From Tolypeutes matacus (Eukaryota; Chordata; Mammalia; Cingulata; Chlamyphoridae), in the NCBI GenBank assembly GCA_026826555.1, contig JAKSZT010053928.1, positions 2,166,440-2,230,439 on the forward strand: a DNA stretch of 64,000 nt, in the 5' to 3' direction. The notes below the pieces were generated by a model. That model had not been told where the DNA came from. It saw nothing but the letters and a program-made list of their open reading frames with translations, and did not search any database. Positions 60,601 to 63,911 of the stretch are shown piece by piece. Both the position numbers and the translations under genes were made by a program. Position 1 is the first letter of the stretch. Each line of letters starts with the position of its first letter.

Positions 60601-61125
60601 GCAGTATTGGAGAGGAAGCAAGAACTGCGGCGGCCCTCAATGACAACAGATAACAAGTGCGACTCATCACTGTCACCTTAAACTTAAGGTCCCAGGACCG
60701 ATAGGCTGCACCCACTGAGACTGAATCCTTTGGACGCCGGATTCTTGTGGCCACGCCCCCACCTCAATTCTAATCCACAGCCGCCTCCTCTTACCCGAGT
60801 CTGTCCTGGGAAAACTCGGCACTGGACAAAACACCACCCAGGAAAAGAAGACGGGAGTCAAGCCCCGGTGGAGTGGCCTTGGCCAAGTGCCTTCACCTCA
60901 GTTTTCTCATCCATGAGATGAGGCTGGTCCTCCGTGCACCCCTCCACCCCCGGGCATGGGTTCAGCAACTAACGCCACAAGACTGAGGGATAGCTCCAGC
61001 CCTAAAACCCACACTGCTCCGCGCGACTACCACGCGCCGGCCCCCGCCTGGGTCCGCAGCTGTTCCCCGCGGCCACGCGCGCTACCTGCGATCTGGGAGA
61101 CGAAGGCTTCCGCCACCAGAGACAT
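5874..61125 (-). CDS. MTX2: MTX2 (metaxin-2), coding exons 1-8; 3' end of gene outside window
   Basis: Metaxin-2 is a peripheral protein on the cytosolic face of the mitochondrial outer membrane. It binds metaxin-1 and works with the SAM/MICOS machinery that inserts beta-barrel proteins and shapes cristae. Joining eight exons (61086-61125, 38375-38422, 37374-37420, 12071-12143, 8564-8640, 6935-7027, 6382-6420, 5874-5999) gives an uninterrupted 181-codon frame starting [13 protein letters not shown] and reaching GWGNKTLDQ. This matches my memory of mammalian metaxin-2 almost residue for residue. The Tom37/metaxin GST-N-like part falls roughly in residues 20-95 and the start of the GST-C-like helices after 95. 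The remaining ~82 residues are in exons to the left of base 1. Every junction is GT/AG and phases agree. Introns are 22.7 kb, 1.0 kb, 25.2 kb, 3.4 kb, 1.5 kb, 0.5 kb and 0.4 kb. Neither young L1 touches an exon. Confidence 0.97.
6382..6420 (-). CDS. MTX2: MTX2 coding exon 7 (39 bp)
   Basis: A very small exon of 13 codons, [13 protein letters not shown] (residues 127-139), between acceptor ttcctag and donor gtgagt. Both flanking phases are 0, so skipping would keep the frame. Confidence 0.96.
6935..7027 (-). CDS. MTX2: MTX2 coding exon 6
   Basis: 93 bp (31 codons), acceptor cccttag and donor gtataa. Encodes [15 protein letters not shown] then [16 protein letters not shown], residues 96-126, the first helices of the GST-C-like part. 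Symmetric phase 0 at both ends. Confidence 0.97.
7530..7870 (+). repeat. Old HAL1/L1 fragment
   Basis: Diverged LINE sequence with the usual C-terminal region words (attataacagcaaaaaaagtgg, aacctaaatgcccatta, aacacatccatacactagaata). Lies in intron 5, just before the long SINE. Confidence 0.55.
7944..8185 (+). mobile_element. DAS-type SINE, full-length ~240-bp form
   Basis: tRNA-like head (gggaagtggctgtggctcaa, ggttcgattcccagggcctc) followed by a unique body (gcgcggtgagtcaatgcag, aaagggagacaagcagaccc, aaatggacgcagcaaggggg) and an (aaat)n/poly(A) tail. A perfect 13-bp duplication aaacctaaactga lies at 7931-7943 and 8186-8198. Confidence 0.95.
8564..8640 (-). CDS. MTX2: MTX2 coding exon 5
   Basis: 77 bp, acceptor tcaacag and donor gtaatg. 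Completes Gly70 and encodes [15 protein letters not shown] then [10 protein letters not shown], ending at residue 95 on a whole codon. The VPFIHVGN and GPIVQF segments are the most conserved part of the metaxin GST-N-like fold. Confidence 0.97.
8700..10330. other. Intron 4 of MTX2, mostly unannotated
   Basis: AT-rich sequence without recognised repeats, coding frames or RNA genes. No tandem array or extended palindrome was noticed. Confidence 0.55.
10336..10545 (+). repeat. Ancient interspersed repeat (MIR-like, family uncertain)
   Basis: Carries the ancient mammalian words gaatgttagaaacagaaagg, atctaatccaaccacctcat and actgaggctcagagaagaga, ending near cactattccatgctgc. A related piece is at 62080-62180. 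I cannot fix the family name. Confidence 0.6.
12071..12143 (-). CDS. MTX2: MTX2 coding exon 4
   Basis: 73 bp, acceptor tttacag and a strong donor gtaagt. Encodes [12 protein letters not shown] followed by [12 protein letters not shown] and the first base of Gly70. The first residue is Thr, where I remember Ala in human metaxin-2 (AFLQMCN). The exon is 25.2 kb from exon 3, an intron that holds the complete young L1. Confidence 0.96.
12640..12870 (+). repeat. Old HAL1/L1 fragment
   Basis: Words such as aacttaaatgtccaacaata, atgttatgcagtcaatta and gaaaaatgcattacaatatt are typical of the degenerate 3' part of HAL1/L1 elements. Non-coding. Confidence 0.5.
13700..14165 (+). repeat. Ancient LTR-like repeat, family uncertain
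   Basis: Matches a common eutherian interspersed pattern: ttatttcccagtttcccttg, aggacttaaagttctgggc, a run of cttctttcctt-like text, ggactgcctatgtttatatg, gataaataaatttctatctt and taagccactgctattttggg. The aataaa followed by a T-rich end suggests a degraded LTR. I cannot name it safely. Confidence 0.5.
14316..14362 (+). repeat. MER5-type hAT fossil, left part
   Basis: cagtggttttcaaacgccag and gcatgcatcaaaatcacatgg match the left end of the MER5A-type hAT element. The rest is separated by an insertion (14363-14606); the duplicated target aaaatcacatggaag resumes at 14607. Confidence 0.55.
14363..14606 (+). mobile_element. Unrecognised retro-insertion with (TAAA)n tail
   Basis: About 244 bp bounded by a perfect 15-bp duplication aaaatcacatggaag (14348-14362 and 14607-14621). 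The insert starts gtgggcaacatgggaattcc, contains a TA-rich central part (14432-14500) and ends in a (taaa)n tract, so it behaves like a LINE-mobilised RNA. It has no DAS head. It may be a 5'-truncated mRNA or LINE 3' end. Confidence 0.55.
14738..15195 (+). mobile_element. MaLR-like LTR (solo)
   Basis: Starts tgtggtggtttgaagctgta, contains gtgtgaacccattgtaagta, ggtgtggcccacctcaatca, gatgggtcttaattctatta and atgatgccttgatttggagt, and near the end aaaccatgagcaaataaatt (polyadenylation signal). This is the pattern of eutherian ERVL-MaLR-type LTRs. The small ORF overlapping its end is a chance frame. Confidence 0.7.
15874..15966 (-). mobile_element. DAS-type SINE, short monomer
   Basis: Minus-strand head (ggatggatgtggctcaaatg, tggtttgatcc-like B box, ggacctcccggt, poly(A)). 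A perfect 12-bp duplication cagacctcaatt lies at 15862-15873 and 15967-15978. Confidence 0.92.
16530..16765. repeat. hAT-type DNA transposon fossil
   Basis: Starts with tgctgtccaatatggcaacc and ends with gaaagttctattggaccaca, with the internal text agtgctcaagcaacatgtga ctagtggc. This is the common mammalian non-autonomous element whose ends read tgctgtccaata and its complement. Family name uncertain (MER-type, hAT). Confidence 0.6.
18215..18445 (+). repeat. MIR SINE
   Basis: Clear MIR text: gagcacttactatataccagg, gatgaggaaactgaggacag, gtgaacccagacagcctggc, and an ending like ctaagctatactgtct. Ancient and diverged. Confidence 0.85.
18853..19066 (+). repeat. GA-rich polypurine tract (~210 bp)
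   Basis: Nearly all-purine plus strand, starting with A13 and (ga)n and continuing as ggaa/ggag variants. It is interrupted by only a few pyrimidines (around 18894-18905, 18953 and 18973). Translations on either strand are low-complexity and not genes. Confidence 0.95.
20090..20400 (+). repeat. Old L1 ORF2 C-terminal fragment
   Basis: Diverged LINE text: cctctcctacattgctaatgg, tatacccagaaatataccct, gaatgttcatagcagcttta and aacgcaaatgtccatta, the well-known end of L1 ORF2. Broken frames. Confidence 0.75.
20895..21260 (-). repeat. MIR SINE (minus), split by a DAS SINE
   Basis: Reverse MIR: gtcttaagctttctcatttc and taaaacga before the insertion; tgatgtatgtaaaacacttt and catctggtacatagcagttc after it. 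The DAS SINE at 20956-21138 sits inside. Confidence 0.7.
20956..21138 (+). mobile_element. DAS-type SINE, ~185-bp form
   Basis: Head gggaagcagctgtggctcaa, ggttcggttcccgaggcctc, then ggcaagcccgcccacacggc, gagcacaagcagcaagaggg, (aaat)n and poly(A). A 12-bp duplication aaaacgaagaca lies at 20944-20955 and 21139-21150. Same subfamily as 27393-27576 and 36262-36485. Confidence 0.94.
21467..21640 (+). repeat. L2 3'-end fragment with a 51-bp internal tandem duplication
   Basis: The 38-bp word ctcctgccagaatataatct...gaaac occurs at 21467-21504 and again, with one change, at 21518-21555 (period 51). The surrounding text (agaatataatctcccttaga, tcttattcattactttgtct) resembles the L2 3' region. Confidence 0.65.
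21751..21980 (+). mobile_element. Dimeric DAS-type SINE (type 1)
   Basis: Two different tRNA-like heads in tandem. The first (ggggagcagatgtggctcaa, ggttcagttcccagtgcctc) runs from 21751 to ~21832, followed by an A-rich linker ending caactca. The second (ggaagccaatgtagctcaat, ggttcaatccccag) starts at 21885. The short duplication gttaga (21745-21750 and 21981-21986) encloses both halves. The same arrangement recurs at 36006-36212. Confidence 0.82.
22806..23162 (-). other. 118-codon antisense ORF in L1 5' UTR (copy 2)
   Basis: Same frame as at 1899-2255 with an identical translation, starting [13 protein letters not shown]. It lies on the minus strand, that is, in the sense direction of MTX2. 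The position is comparable with primate ORF0 but there is no sequence reason to call them homologous. Whether it is expressed is unknown. Confidence 0.5.
23645..24649 (+). CDS. L1 ORF1 protein, intact
   Basis: 334 aa, beginning [15 protein letters not shown]. The coiled coil spans about residues 40-155 (for example [18 protein letters not shown] and [16 protein letters not shown]). The RRM starts at [16 protein letters not shown], and the C-terminal domain ends in LQEILKEAL and the basic [15 protein letters not shown]. It functions as a trimeric nucleic-acid chaperone in the L1 ribonucleoprotein. The only difference from the copy at 412-1416 is Asn for Ser in ERINDTEDR. The frame is open although ORF2 of the same element is dead, so it could still be translated if the promoter works. 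Confidence 0.96.
   Translation: MQTNQLPKHQQNITGHTKKIEDMAQEKEYSEVPEEMQNLRELISEMSTHFQNQINEMKENIVKEINDIKKSLRERKEEFEIVNRKVTEFMGMKDTIGEVNNTFEAYNSRLEMIEERINDTEDRAAKIEERKEQREKRMEKIEQGLRELNDSTKRKNIRVMGVPEGEEKGKGAERVFEEIIAENFPTLTKEMNLHVQEAHRTPVRINPNRPTPRHILFRMSNVKDKEKILRAAKEKQTIAYKGRPVRPCADFSSETMEARRQWYDTIRKLKEKNCQPRILYPAKLSFKYEGEYKVFTNKQKLREFAENNPPLQEILKEALEPERKRQEREAWRRV
24731..28741 (+). pseudogene. L1 ORF2 (endonuclease-reverse transcriptase), multiply broken
   Basis: Starts [19 protein letters not shown] at 24731. Visible damage: TGA at 24833-24835 after an A8 run; loss of one G near 24877; TAG at 25874-25876, apparently a Lys codon; frameshifts near 26310, 26775 (in an A8 run) and 27100; a SINE at 27393-27576; and further shifts near 28010, 28200 and 28440. 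Motifs still readable include GDFNTP (25160-25177) and SDH (about 25412) of the endonuclease, KKSPGPDG (about 26130) and the RT catalytic FADD (26822-26833), and the cysteine-rich CWRGC...H....C end (about 28312-28365). The protein cannot be made whole. Confidence 0.95.
27393..27576 (+). mobile_element. DAS-type SINE nested in L1 ORF2
   Basis: Head gggaagcggctgtggctcaa, body ggcaggcccgcccacgcagc and gagcacaagcagcaaggggg, (aaat)n and poly(A) tail. A perfect 12-bp duplication acagcatggtac (27381-27392 and 27577-27588) interrupts the L1 ORF2 codons for KTAWYW. It is younger than the L1. Confidence 0.96.
28960..32205. other. Intron 3 of MTX2, no recognised repeat
   Basis: 3.2 kb of AT-rich DNA without recognised mobile elements, coding frames or tandem arrays. 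This is long for this repeat-rich window, so conserved non-coding sites could lie here, but none can be demonstrated from one sequence. Confidence 0.55.
32210..32460 (-). repeat. MIR SINE (minus)
   Basis: Reverse-MIR text: ccagctctgccaattactag, ttgggcaaattgcttaacgt, aagtgggaataataatagta and cttggcacacagaataagtg. Confidence 0.8.
32465..32710 (-). repeat. Second MIR (minus), split by a SINE
   Basis: gcctcatacagctgttgtaa and ggattaaatgaattaagaat before the SINE; cagcacagtgcttagcacat and ggtaggtgctcaactaatgc after it. This is the core and tail of a reverse MIR. Another weak MIR-like piece follows at 32745-32880. Confidence 0.7.
32542..32641 (+). mobile_element. tRNA-derived SINE monomer of the 'B-head' type
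   Basis: Head gggagtgggtgtagtagctc agtggttgagcac, ggtctcgggttccatccccg, then tacctctt and an A-rich tail. A perfect 14-bp duplication aagaatgaagttct lies at 32528-32541 and 32642-32655. The head resembles the second half of the type 1 dimers (21885, 36120) more than the first, so this second type also moves alone. Confidence 0.9.
33078..33395. repeat. hAT-type DNA transposon fossil, longer form
   Basis: Ends resemble those of 16530-16765 (atggtccaataaaagagcca at the left; ctattgggcacttgg at the right) with gaacacttgaaatggagct and an AT-rich interior. Family name uncertain. Confidence 0.5.
33607..33632. repeat. Short (CA)n with TA-rich flank
   Basis: A run of about seven ca units after a region of alternating ta/tg (33540-33615). 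Ordinary microsatellite. Confidence 0.85.
34524..34733. repeat. MER20-like hAT MITE
   Basis: Terminal inverted ends cagagtttctcaatcttgac and gttgagaaccacta, with the internal words attctttgttgtggaggatg, tttagcagcatcctggcctt and atgccagtagcaaccgct. An 8-bp near-duplication lies at the ends (cactattc and atctattc). This matches the MER20/MER5 group of Charlie non-autonomous elements; MER20 fits best by length. Confidence 0.8.
36006..36212 (+). mobile_element. Dimeric DAS-type SINE (type 1)
   Basis: First head gggggagcagatgtggttcg and ggttcggatcctggtgcctg. An A-rich linker with caaaccaaaaaaccaactca follows. The second head is ggaagccgatgtggctcagt with gggttcaatctacaactccc and a short A tail. 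The duplication gaagtggtt (35997-36005 and 36213-36221) encloses both heads, so the dimer was inserted as one unit. Confidence 0.88.
36262..36485 (+). mobile_element. DAS-type SINE, ~185-bp form with long (AAAT)n tail
   Basis: Head gggaagcggctgtggctcaa, ggttcggttcccggggcctc, body ggcaagcccgcccgcacggc, and a tail of aaat and gata repeats. A 14-bp duplication aataaatatataag (36248-36261; 36486-36499 with one change). Confidence 0.9.
36589..36977 (+). mobile_element. Dimeric DAS-type SINE (type 2, ~340-390 bp)
   Basis: First head gggaagcaggtgtggctcaa with cctgggttcgggttccgatg, then a body (agacaccgcatcactgtaac, aagcagatgccacaagccag). A second head begins near 36798 (gggagcagatgtggctcaag) with a body (gagcaaacaatgagcagaca, aaccatctgggggag) and an A/T-rich tail. 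The same order is seen at 62787-63118. The target duplication could not be fixed here. Confidence 0.8.
37374..37420 (-). CDS. MTX2: MTX2 coding exon 3
   Basis: 47 bp, acceptor ccacag and donor gtaaat. Encodes the rest of the Gly codon then [15 protein letters not shown], ending on a complete codon at residue 45. This is the start of the GST-N-like region of metaxin-2. Confidence 0.96.
38375..38422 (-). CDS. MTX2: MTX2 coding exon 2
   Basis: 48 bp between an acceptor (ccacag, 38428-38423) and a donor (gtagat, from 38374). It completes codon 14 and encodes [16 protein letters not shown] plus the first base of a Gly codon, as in metaxin-2. It is 22.7 kb from exon 1 and 954 bp from exon 3. Confidence 0.96.
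38423..40490. other. Start of intron 1 (3' part), no recognised repeat
   Basis: AT-rich DNA with T-runs (for example 38619-38631 and 39421-39480) and an A17 run near 39605. No element with clear ends and no coding frame. Confidence 0.5.
40496..40610 (+). mobile_element. DAS-type SINE, short monomer
   Basis: Head gggaaacggatgtggctcaa gaggttcggcgtc, ggttcgatccccgggacctc, and an A-rich tail. A perfect 15-bp duplication aacaatggaaaaaca lies at 40481-40495 and 40611-40625. Confidence 0.94.
42010..42660 (+). repeat. L2 LINE 3' part
   Basis: Long and recognisable L2: ctatttcctctgcctggaac, caactcaaacatcacctcct, gtttatctcccccactagaa, cataagcaccatgaatgcag, and the end gtaaatgttggatgaataaa. The short frames here (42055-42336 and 42162-42425) are remnants of L2 ORF text or chance, not genes. 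Confidence 0.88.
43430..43815 (+). repeat. L2 LINE 3' part, second copy
   Basis: Another L2: ctatgcccagaatactcttt, atggcatctccatcaagaag, gtagtttgtacttatctcat, ccttcctaggcattaagttc and ctagaatgtga. More diverged than the copy at 42010. Confidence 0.75.
43830..49230. other. Repeat-poor part of MTX2 intron 1
   Basis: About 5.4 kb with only one weak old interspersed piece (46780-46910, the attcaataaatattaactgatgc type) and a few A/T runs. No SINE with duplications and no credible coding frame. The rest appears single-copy. Confidence 0.55.
49244..49744 (+). mobile_element. Polyadenylated LTR-type insertion (possible retrocopy)
   Basis: The part from about 49370 resembles a xenarthran ERV LTR: ccccaccccttggtgggtgg, a TATA box (tatataaaag, 49414-49423), tcctaccccaaataaatacc-like text with AATAAA, and ctttataaag. 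It stops a few bases after the polyadenylation signal in poly(A), instead of continuing into the LTR end. The word aaaaagtaaca stands at 49233-49243 and again at 49985-49995, beyond a SINE in the A tail. This suggests an RNA copy inserted with a duplication. Confidence 0.5.
49744..49984 (+). mobile_element. DAS-type SINE, full-length ~240-bp form
   Basis: Head aggaagcggatgtggctcaa, cgggctcgattcccagcgcc, body gcgcggtgagctgacgcagg, acgacccaacaaagggaaac and gagcacaagcagcaaggggg, then (aaat)n and poly(A). It sits in the A tail of the preceding insertion. Same full-length form as 7944-8185. Confidence 0.92.
50000..50215 (+). repeat. MIR SINE
   Basis: MIR words: ttgagcatttattatgtacc, aataaagaaactgaagccta gaaagg, gcccaagatcacaaaataag and agcttagaacccagttttg. 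Confidence 0.8.
50690..50900 (+). repeat. MIR SINE
   Basis: MIR words: caagcatttactgggtgctt, actatgtgccaggcacaatg, ccaagtaatttgcccactat and cacacagcttagcaagtacc. Confidence 0.85.
50989..51403 (+). mobile_element. MaLR-like LTR (solo)
   Basis: Starts tatggtagggtgaattatgt, contains catgtccctgtgagtatgaa cccataat, agggtggaccttaatccaga, ggctttataaagacagcaca and ccatgagccaatatatgttt gttgtttaac, and ends ctggcaaactaagatac. This is the standard order of an MLT1/MST-like LTR. An 83-codon frame inside it is chance. Confidence 0.75.
51405..53220. other. MTX2 intron 1, no clear feature
   Basis: Contains an A-run (51659-51685) and otherwise unassigned sequence. A 108-codon frame at 52484-52810 has no recognisable domain and no supporting signals; I treat it as chance or as an old repeat remnant. 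Confidence 0.45.
53237..53280 (-). mobile_element. 44-bp retro-insertion with polyadenylation signal and A tail
   Basis: Flanked by tactatgtattctt (53223-53236) and tactacgtattctt (53281-53294), one mismatch in 14. Read on the minus strand it is ttctgtgatgagactgtta, then AATAAA, about ten bases, C8 and A-run. This looks like the extreme 3' end of a polyadenylated RNA inserted in an old L1. Confidence 0.5.
53295..53870 (+). repeat. Old L1 ORF2 end and 3' UTR
   Basis: ORF2 end words (tccaagtctccatcaacaga, atacaatggactattactca gtaataaaaaggaatg) then a typical L1M 3' UTR (gccaatattttatgatctca, atgatagaaaagttttggta, ggtggtgatggtagtacaac and caccactgaattgaatattt). Diverged; frames broken. Confidence 0.85.
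54449..54783 (+). repeat. Probable LTR fossil
   Basis: gattcccaaatcagctgact, taatcaaactggggattatt and gtgggtgggcctgacgtaat, a proline/cysteine-like cttccctgcctgcctgcctt stretch, and the end tctggttgaactgactgata caaa. The ending is LTR-like; the family is uncertain. Confidence 0.5.
54820..55000 (+). repeat. Old HAL1/L1 fragment
   Basis: acaacaatgaaatactatac aaccattaaaaa, agatatggaaagaaacccca and gtgtgtgtattaaatactat are the usual decayed LINE words. Confidence 0.5.
55169..58592 (-). mobile_element. Older 5'-truncated L1 with duplicated 3' UTR
   Basis: One insertion of 3.4 kb in the sense of MTX2. Its A tail (T-run) is at the left and the truncated ORF2 end at the right. The perfect 14-bp duplication ccctgcactaattc lies at 55155-55168 and 58593-58606. 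On the minus strand it starts in the ORF2 C-terminus (58592 to about 58070) and continues into about 2.8 kb of 3' UTR. Two parts of the 3' UTR, 57060-57620 and 55200-56720, are recognisably related to each other (details in findings). Confidence 0.9.
58068..58592 (-). pseudogene. L1 ORF2 C-terminal remnant
   Basis: From 58592 leftwards the reading gives the familiar [18 protein letters not shown] segment, then, after stops, [55 protein letters not shown] and [12 protein letters not shown]. This is the last ~170 residues of ORF2 with stops and frameshifts. It came from an older, different L1 lineage than the two young copies. Confidence 0.88.
58607..60580. other. MTX2 intron 1 near the promoter, mostly unassigned
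   Basis: Unassigned AT-rich DNA with an A17 run (58852-58868). An old interspersed piece is at 60020-60130 (acatattgagcatcaaatga, ggcactcagaatacagtggg, ttcatggatcttgcaatcta gtggga). No coding frame. Confidence 0.5.
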
Positions 61126-61480
61126 GGCGACTAGGAGTCCCTGCGCCCGCGGTTCCTGATCCCCTCGGCCCTCAACGTCTTCCTTCAGAATCCCGGCAGC
61201 ACCCAGCAGCTAACGAGCCTGACCTAGGCGACGCTCGGACTCACAAGCTTCACCCCGACGGCAGCAGTGTCGGCGACAGAGACTGCAACCACAAGGACCC
61301 AAGGTTACCGCCAGGCCCGGGCAGGAACTTCCGGCGCAGCTGACAGTCGCGAGCGAGCGCTTCCGCCCGCCCAGCCCCGGTGCCTCCCTCCCCTTGAGCT
61401 TCCAGTGTAGCTCGTCCCGGCTCCCCGCCAGGTCCGACCTTGTGGAAAGACCTGGGTGGTTGGTTCCGGTTTAAGTATCC
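60900..61480 (-). promoter_or_regulatory. CpG-island promoter of MTX2 with ETS/GABP-type motif
   Basis: The base composition changes sharply from AT-rich to GC- and CpG-rich around the first exon. No TATA box is seen upstream of the ATG. On the minus strand a perfect CCGGAAGT motif (61334-61327), the binding site of ETS factors such as GABPA/NRF-2, lies about 200 bp upstream of the start codon. GABPA commonly drives genes for mitochondrial proteins, which fits metaxin-2. The transcription start probably lies between 61200 and 61330, but this is inferred. Confidence 0.8.
61086..61125 (-). CDS. MTX2: MTX2 coding exon 1 (start codon exon)
   Basis: Encodes [13 protein letters not shown] plus one base of the next codon. 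The ATG is at 61125-61123 (minus strand) in a good Kozak context (GCC before ATG). No other ATG is seen on the minus strand for at least 300 bases upstream, so this start is the natural choice. The donor is G|gtagc at 61085-61084. The exon sits in the CpG island. Confidence 0.96.
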
Positions 61481-61559
61481 AGTCAAGGGGCTTGGAGAGA
61501 CCCCCGGAGCTGTTTATTTTCCTTTATGTAAGCAAAAGAAAAAAAACATTGTTTAAGCG

Positions 61560-61745
61560 CACACTAGGTACCAAGCCCTTTTAAAATATGTGGTCTATTT
61601 CAATTCATCCTCCGAACAACCCAGTAAGATGGTATTGTAATCGCCATTTTATGAATAAAAACAGGCTTCTAGTATTTAAACCGCCTGCCCAGGGACACAG
61701 CTGAGGTCCAGATTCTAACCCACATTAATTCCCTTTCCACTTTAC
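61560..61745 (+). repeat. MIR SINE upstream of MTX2
   Basis: MIR words: gcgcacactaggtaccaagc, catcctccgaacaacccagt, cgccattttatgaataaaaa, cagggacacagctgaggtcc and agattctaaccc. It lies about 350 bp upstream of the probable transcription start. Confidence 0.75.
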
Positions 61746-62786
61746 TGCTGGGTTGATGAGTCCGTGGACAGACATTAGCGTGTAATTATTTTTTCATTCA
61801 CACATGCTTGGGGGAGATAAGGCTTGAGCAGCACTTAAACTGAGAAATAATTTGCTCTTCAACTCTATACATCCGAAATGAAGCTCATTTTGGAGACTAA
61901 GATAGTTTAATTTCACACATTTCTCTCCCAGGCAGGGAGGGGGAGGAAGAGGAAGGGACACTAAATCCCGTGAGTTTTTCTCCCTTAACCCAGTAACTTC
62001 TTAATTTTTACCTATACAGTTGAAGAGAAATCAATATAGTTACAGATTTGGAAGCATAAAATATTGCAAGTGAAACAGACTTCAGAGATCATCTGGTGGA
62101 CCAAAGCCCCTTTTTGCTGATGAGAAACAGGTACAGATTGGTGACGTGAGGGGTTTTAGATCATACACTAAATCACAATGTCAGGTAGCTTACTGTTTTT
62201 GCAAAGGAAACCTGGTGTTCTAAGAATTACTGTTCATGATATTTAGAAAGCTTTGTCTCCTTTCTTTGTGCATCCATATCTCTAAACCTTGTACAGTTGA
62301 TTGTTCATGTTTCTGCCTCCTTAACTAGATTATAAGCTTTTTAAGGGTATCTTATCAATATTTCCTAATTCCTCAGCAATTAGGAAGCTTGAAAAAATGA
62401 ATTTATCTCAAAATTTGCATAGGGATAAACAGATCAATGTCTTACAAAATAGCAATTTCTTGCTGGCTGAGAATCTGTGCTGACAGAAGATTGTGAATGG
62501 TAGAAATAGAAGAGAGAGAATTTTGTTTGTGCTGAAGGATATTACAATGATGATCATGAGTAAACCATGCCCAGTTTACTCATCATAATCTCTGGGGGGA
62601 GAGGCGGATAGTAACCAAGAGAAATGAACTGCTCTTGTTATTAAGAAGTTTTAGGTCTCCATCACCCCACAAAAGCTCTGAACAACCAGTATGAACTGGC
62701 AGAAACACCTTTTTCAAAGCTACAGAAAACAGCGAAAGGACTGCAGTAACAGGAATCAAGAAAAAGCCTACTTAAAAGTAGTAGGG
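61746..62786. other. Upstream flank of MTX2 (towards HOXD by synteny)
   Basis: Mostly unassigned. A weak ancient repeat (cttcagagatcatctggtgg, tgctgatgagaaacaggtac) is at 62080-62180, related to 10336-10545. No coding frame. Confidence 0.5.
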
Positions 62787-63118
62787 GGAAGTGGATGTGG
62801 CTCAACCAGTTGGATACCCACCTACCACATGGGAGGTCCTGGGTTCAGGTCCCAGTGCCTCCTAAAAGAAGACAAGCTAGATGCCACACACCGCAACGAG
62901 CAGATGCTTAAACAAGCAGATGCCACAAGCCAGCAGATGCTGCAGCCCACAGGGCGCAGATGTGGCTCAGGCCTTTGGACACTCACCTCCCGTGAGGGAG
63001 GTCCTGGGTTCTGTTCCTGGTGCCTCCGGGAGAAGGCAAACAAATAATGAGCAGACAGATGAGAAAACCATCTGGGGGAAGAAGGGGAATAAATAAAAAC
63101 AAAGTAAGTAAAAAAAAA
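62787..63118 (+). mobile_element. Dimeric DAS-type SINE (type 2)
   Basis: First head ggaagtggatgtggctcaac with gggttcaggtcccagtgcct and a body (gccacacaccgcaacgagca, gcagatgccacaagccagca). The second head is at ~62952 (gggcgcagatgtggctcagg) with gggttctgttcctggtgcct, a body (caaataatgagcagacagat, aaaccatctgggggaag) and an A tail. The duplication aaaagtagtaggg (62774-62786; 63119-63131 with one change) encloses both halves. Confidence 0.88.
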
Positions 63119-63131
63119 AAAAGTGGTAGGG

Positions 63132-63690
63132 TCTTCTGGCACGAGGCTGGCCCCTCCTCCACCCCTCACCAGCTTGGAGTAGAGATGCCAGCACGGTTCC
63201 ACAGGAAGCAGAGTAACTCTCATGCACATACTGGGAGCATGTATGACTGCCCCAATCTGACTGGTGATGGCCTGAGGGACTTGCCATCCCAGAATTTGCC
63301 CTATGTGTAGAAGGCAGCTCACAGAAGTCTCTTACAAAATGACATGAGAGAGGAGTAAAGCAGCTGCCTGGGACAAAGGATTGCTGGCTATAGGATATAC
63401 AGAGCCTGGGACCTTGAGGAAACAGTTTCCTAGGGAAAAAGGGGCATTCATATCTATGTAAATAGGGGAATTCCTAGGACTACATATGCTAGACACATGC
63501 TAGAAAGGACCAGAGAGGTCCCTACAGTTTGGCCTCAAGCTGTTCTCTAAACTTATTGTATGGATAAGCTCTGAAAGATATCATTTGCAAAGGTCAATCT
63601 ACGAAGACTGTGAAAGGTATTTTCTTTTATTCTTTCCCCTTTTTTGTTAGCTCCTGGCATTCAAGGAAAGCTCTGTCATAATACTAGCTG
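63132..63690. other. Upstream flank, unassigned
   Basis: No gene, RNA or clear repeat recognised. Short frames lack domains. Confidence 0.45.
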
Positions 63691-63699
63691 GATACAAGC

Positions 63700-63905
63700 T
63701 TAAGCAGCAGATGTCTCAGTGTCTAAATTCTGGTGATAACACAGTAAAATATCAAAATGTTCTGGTTTCAACAAAAGATTACAAAACATACAAGAAAAAA
63801 GGAAGTGATGGCCCAGGCAAAGGAGGAAATTTAAGCCTTGAATTAGAAACCATCAAGGAGGAGGTCCAGACCTGGGACATACTAGAAAAAAGCTTTTAAA
63901 ATATG
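63700..63905 (+). repeat. Probable old L1/HAL1 5'-region fragment
   Basis: The text ctggtgataacacagtaaaa tatcaaaatgttctggtttc, aacaaaagattacaaaacat and gaaaccatcaaggaggaggt matches my memory of the early part of old mammalian LINEs. A 62-codon frame here is therefore a fossil, not a gene. Confidence 0.45.
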
Positions 63906-63911
63906 GTACTA

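Noticed and set aside
60956..61159. 67-codon plus frame and other frames in the CpG island as a divergent gene
   Set aside because: GC-rich DNA produces long open frames by chance; this one overlaps MTX2 exon 1 in antisense and has no recognisable protein features.
62822..63322. 166-codon minus frame, one of the longest outside L1
   Set aside because: It is the antisense of the type 2 dimeric SINE plus flank (repeated RRHQEQNPGPPS-like words). No start context or domain.
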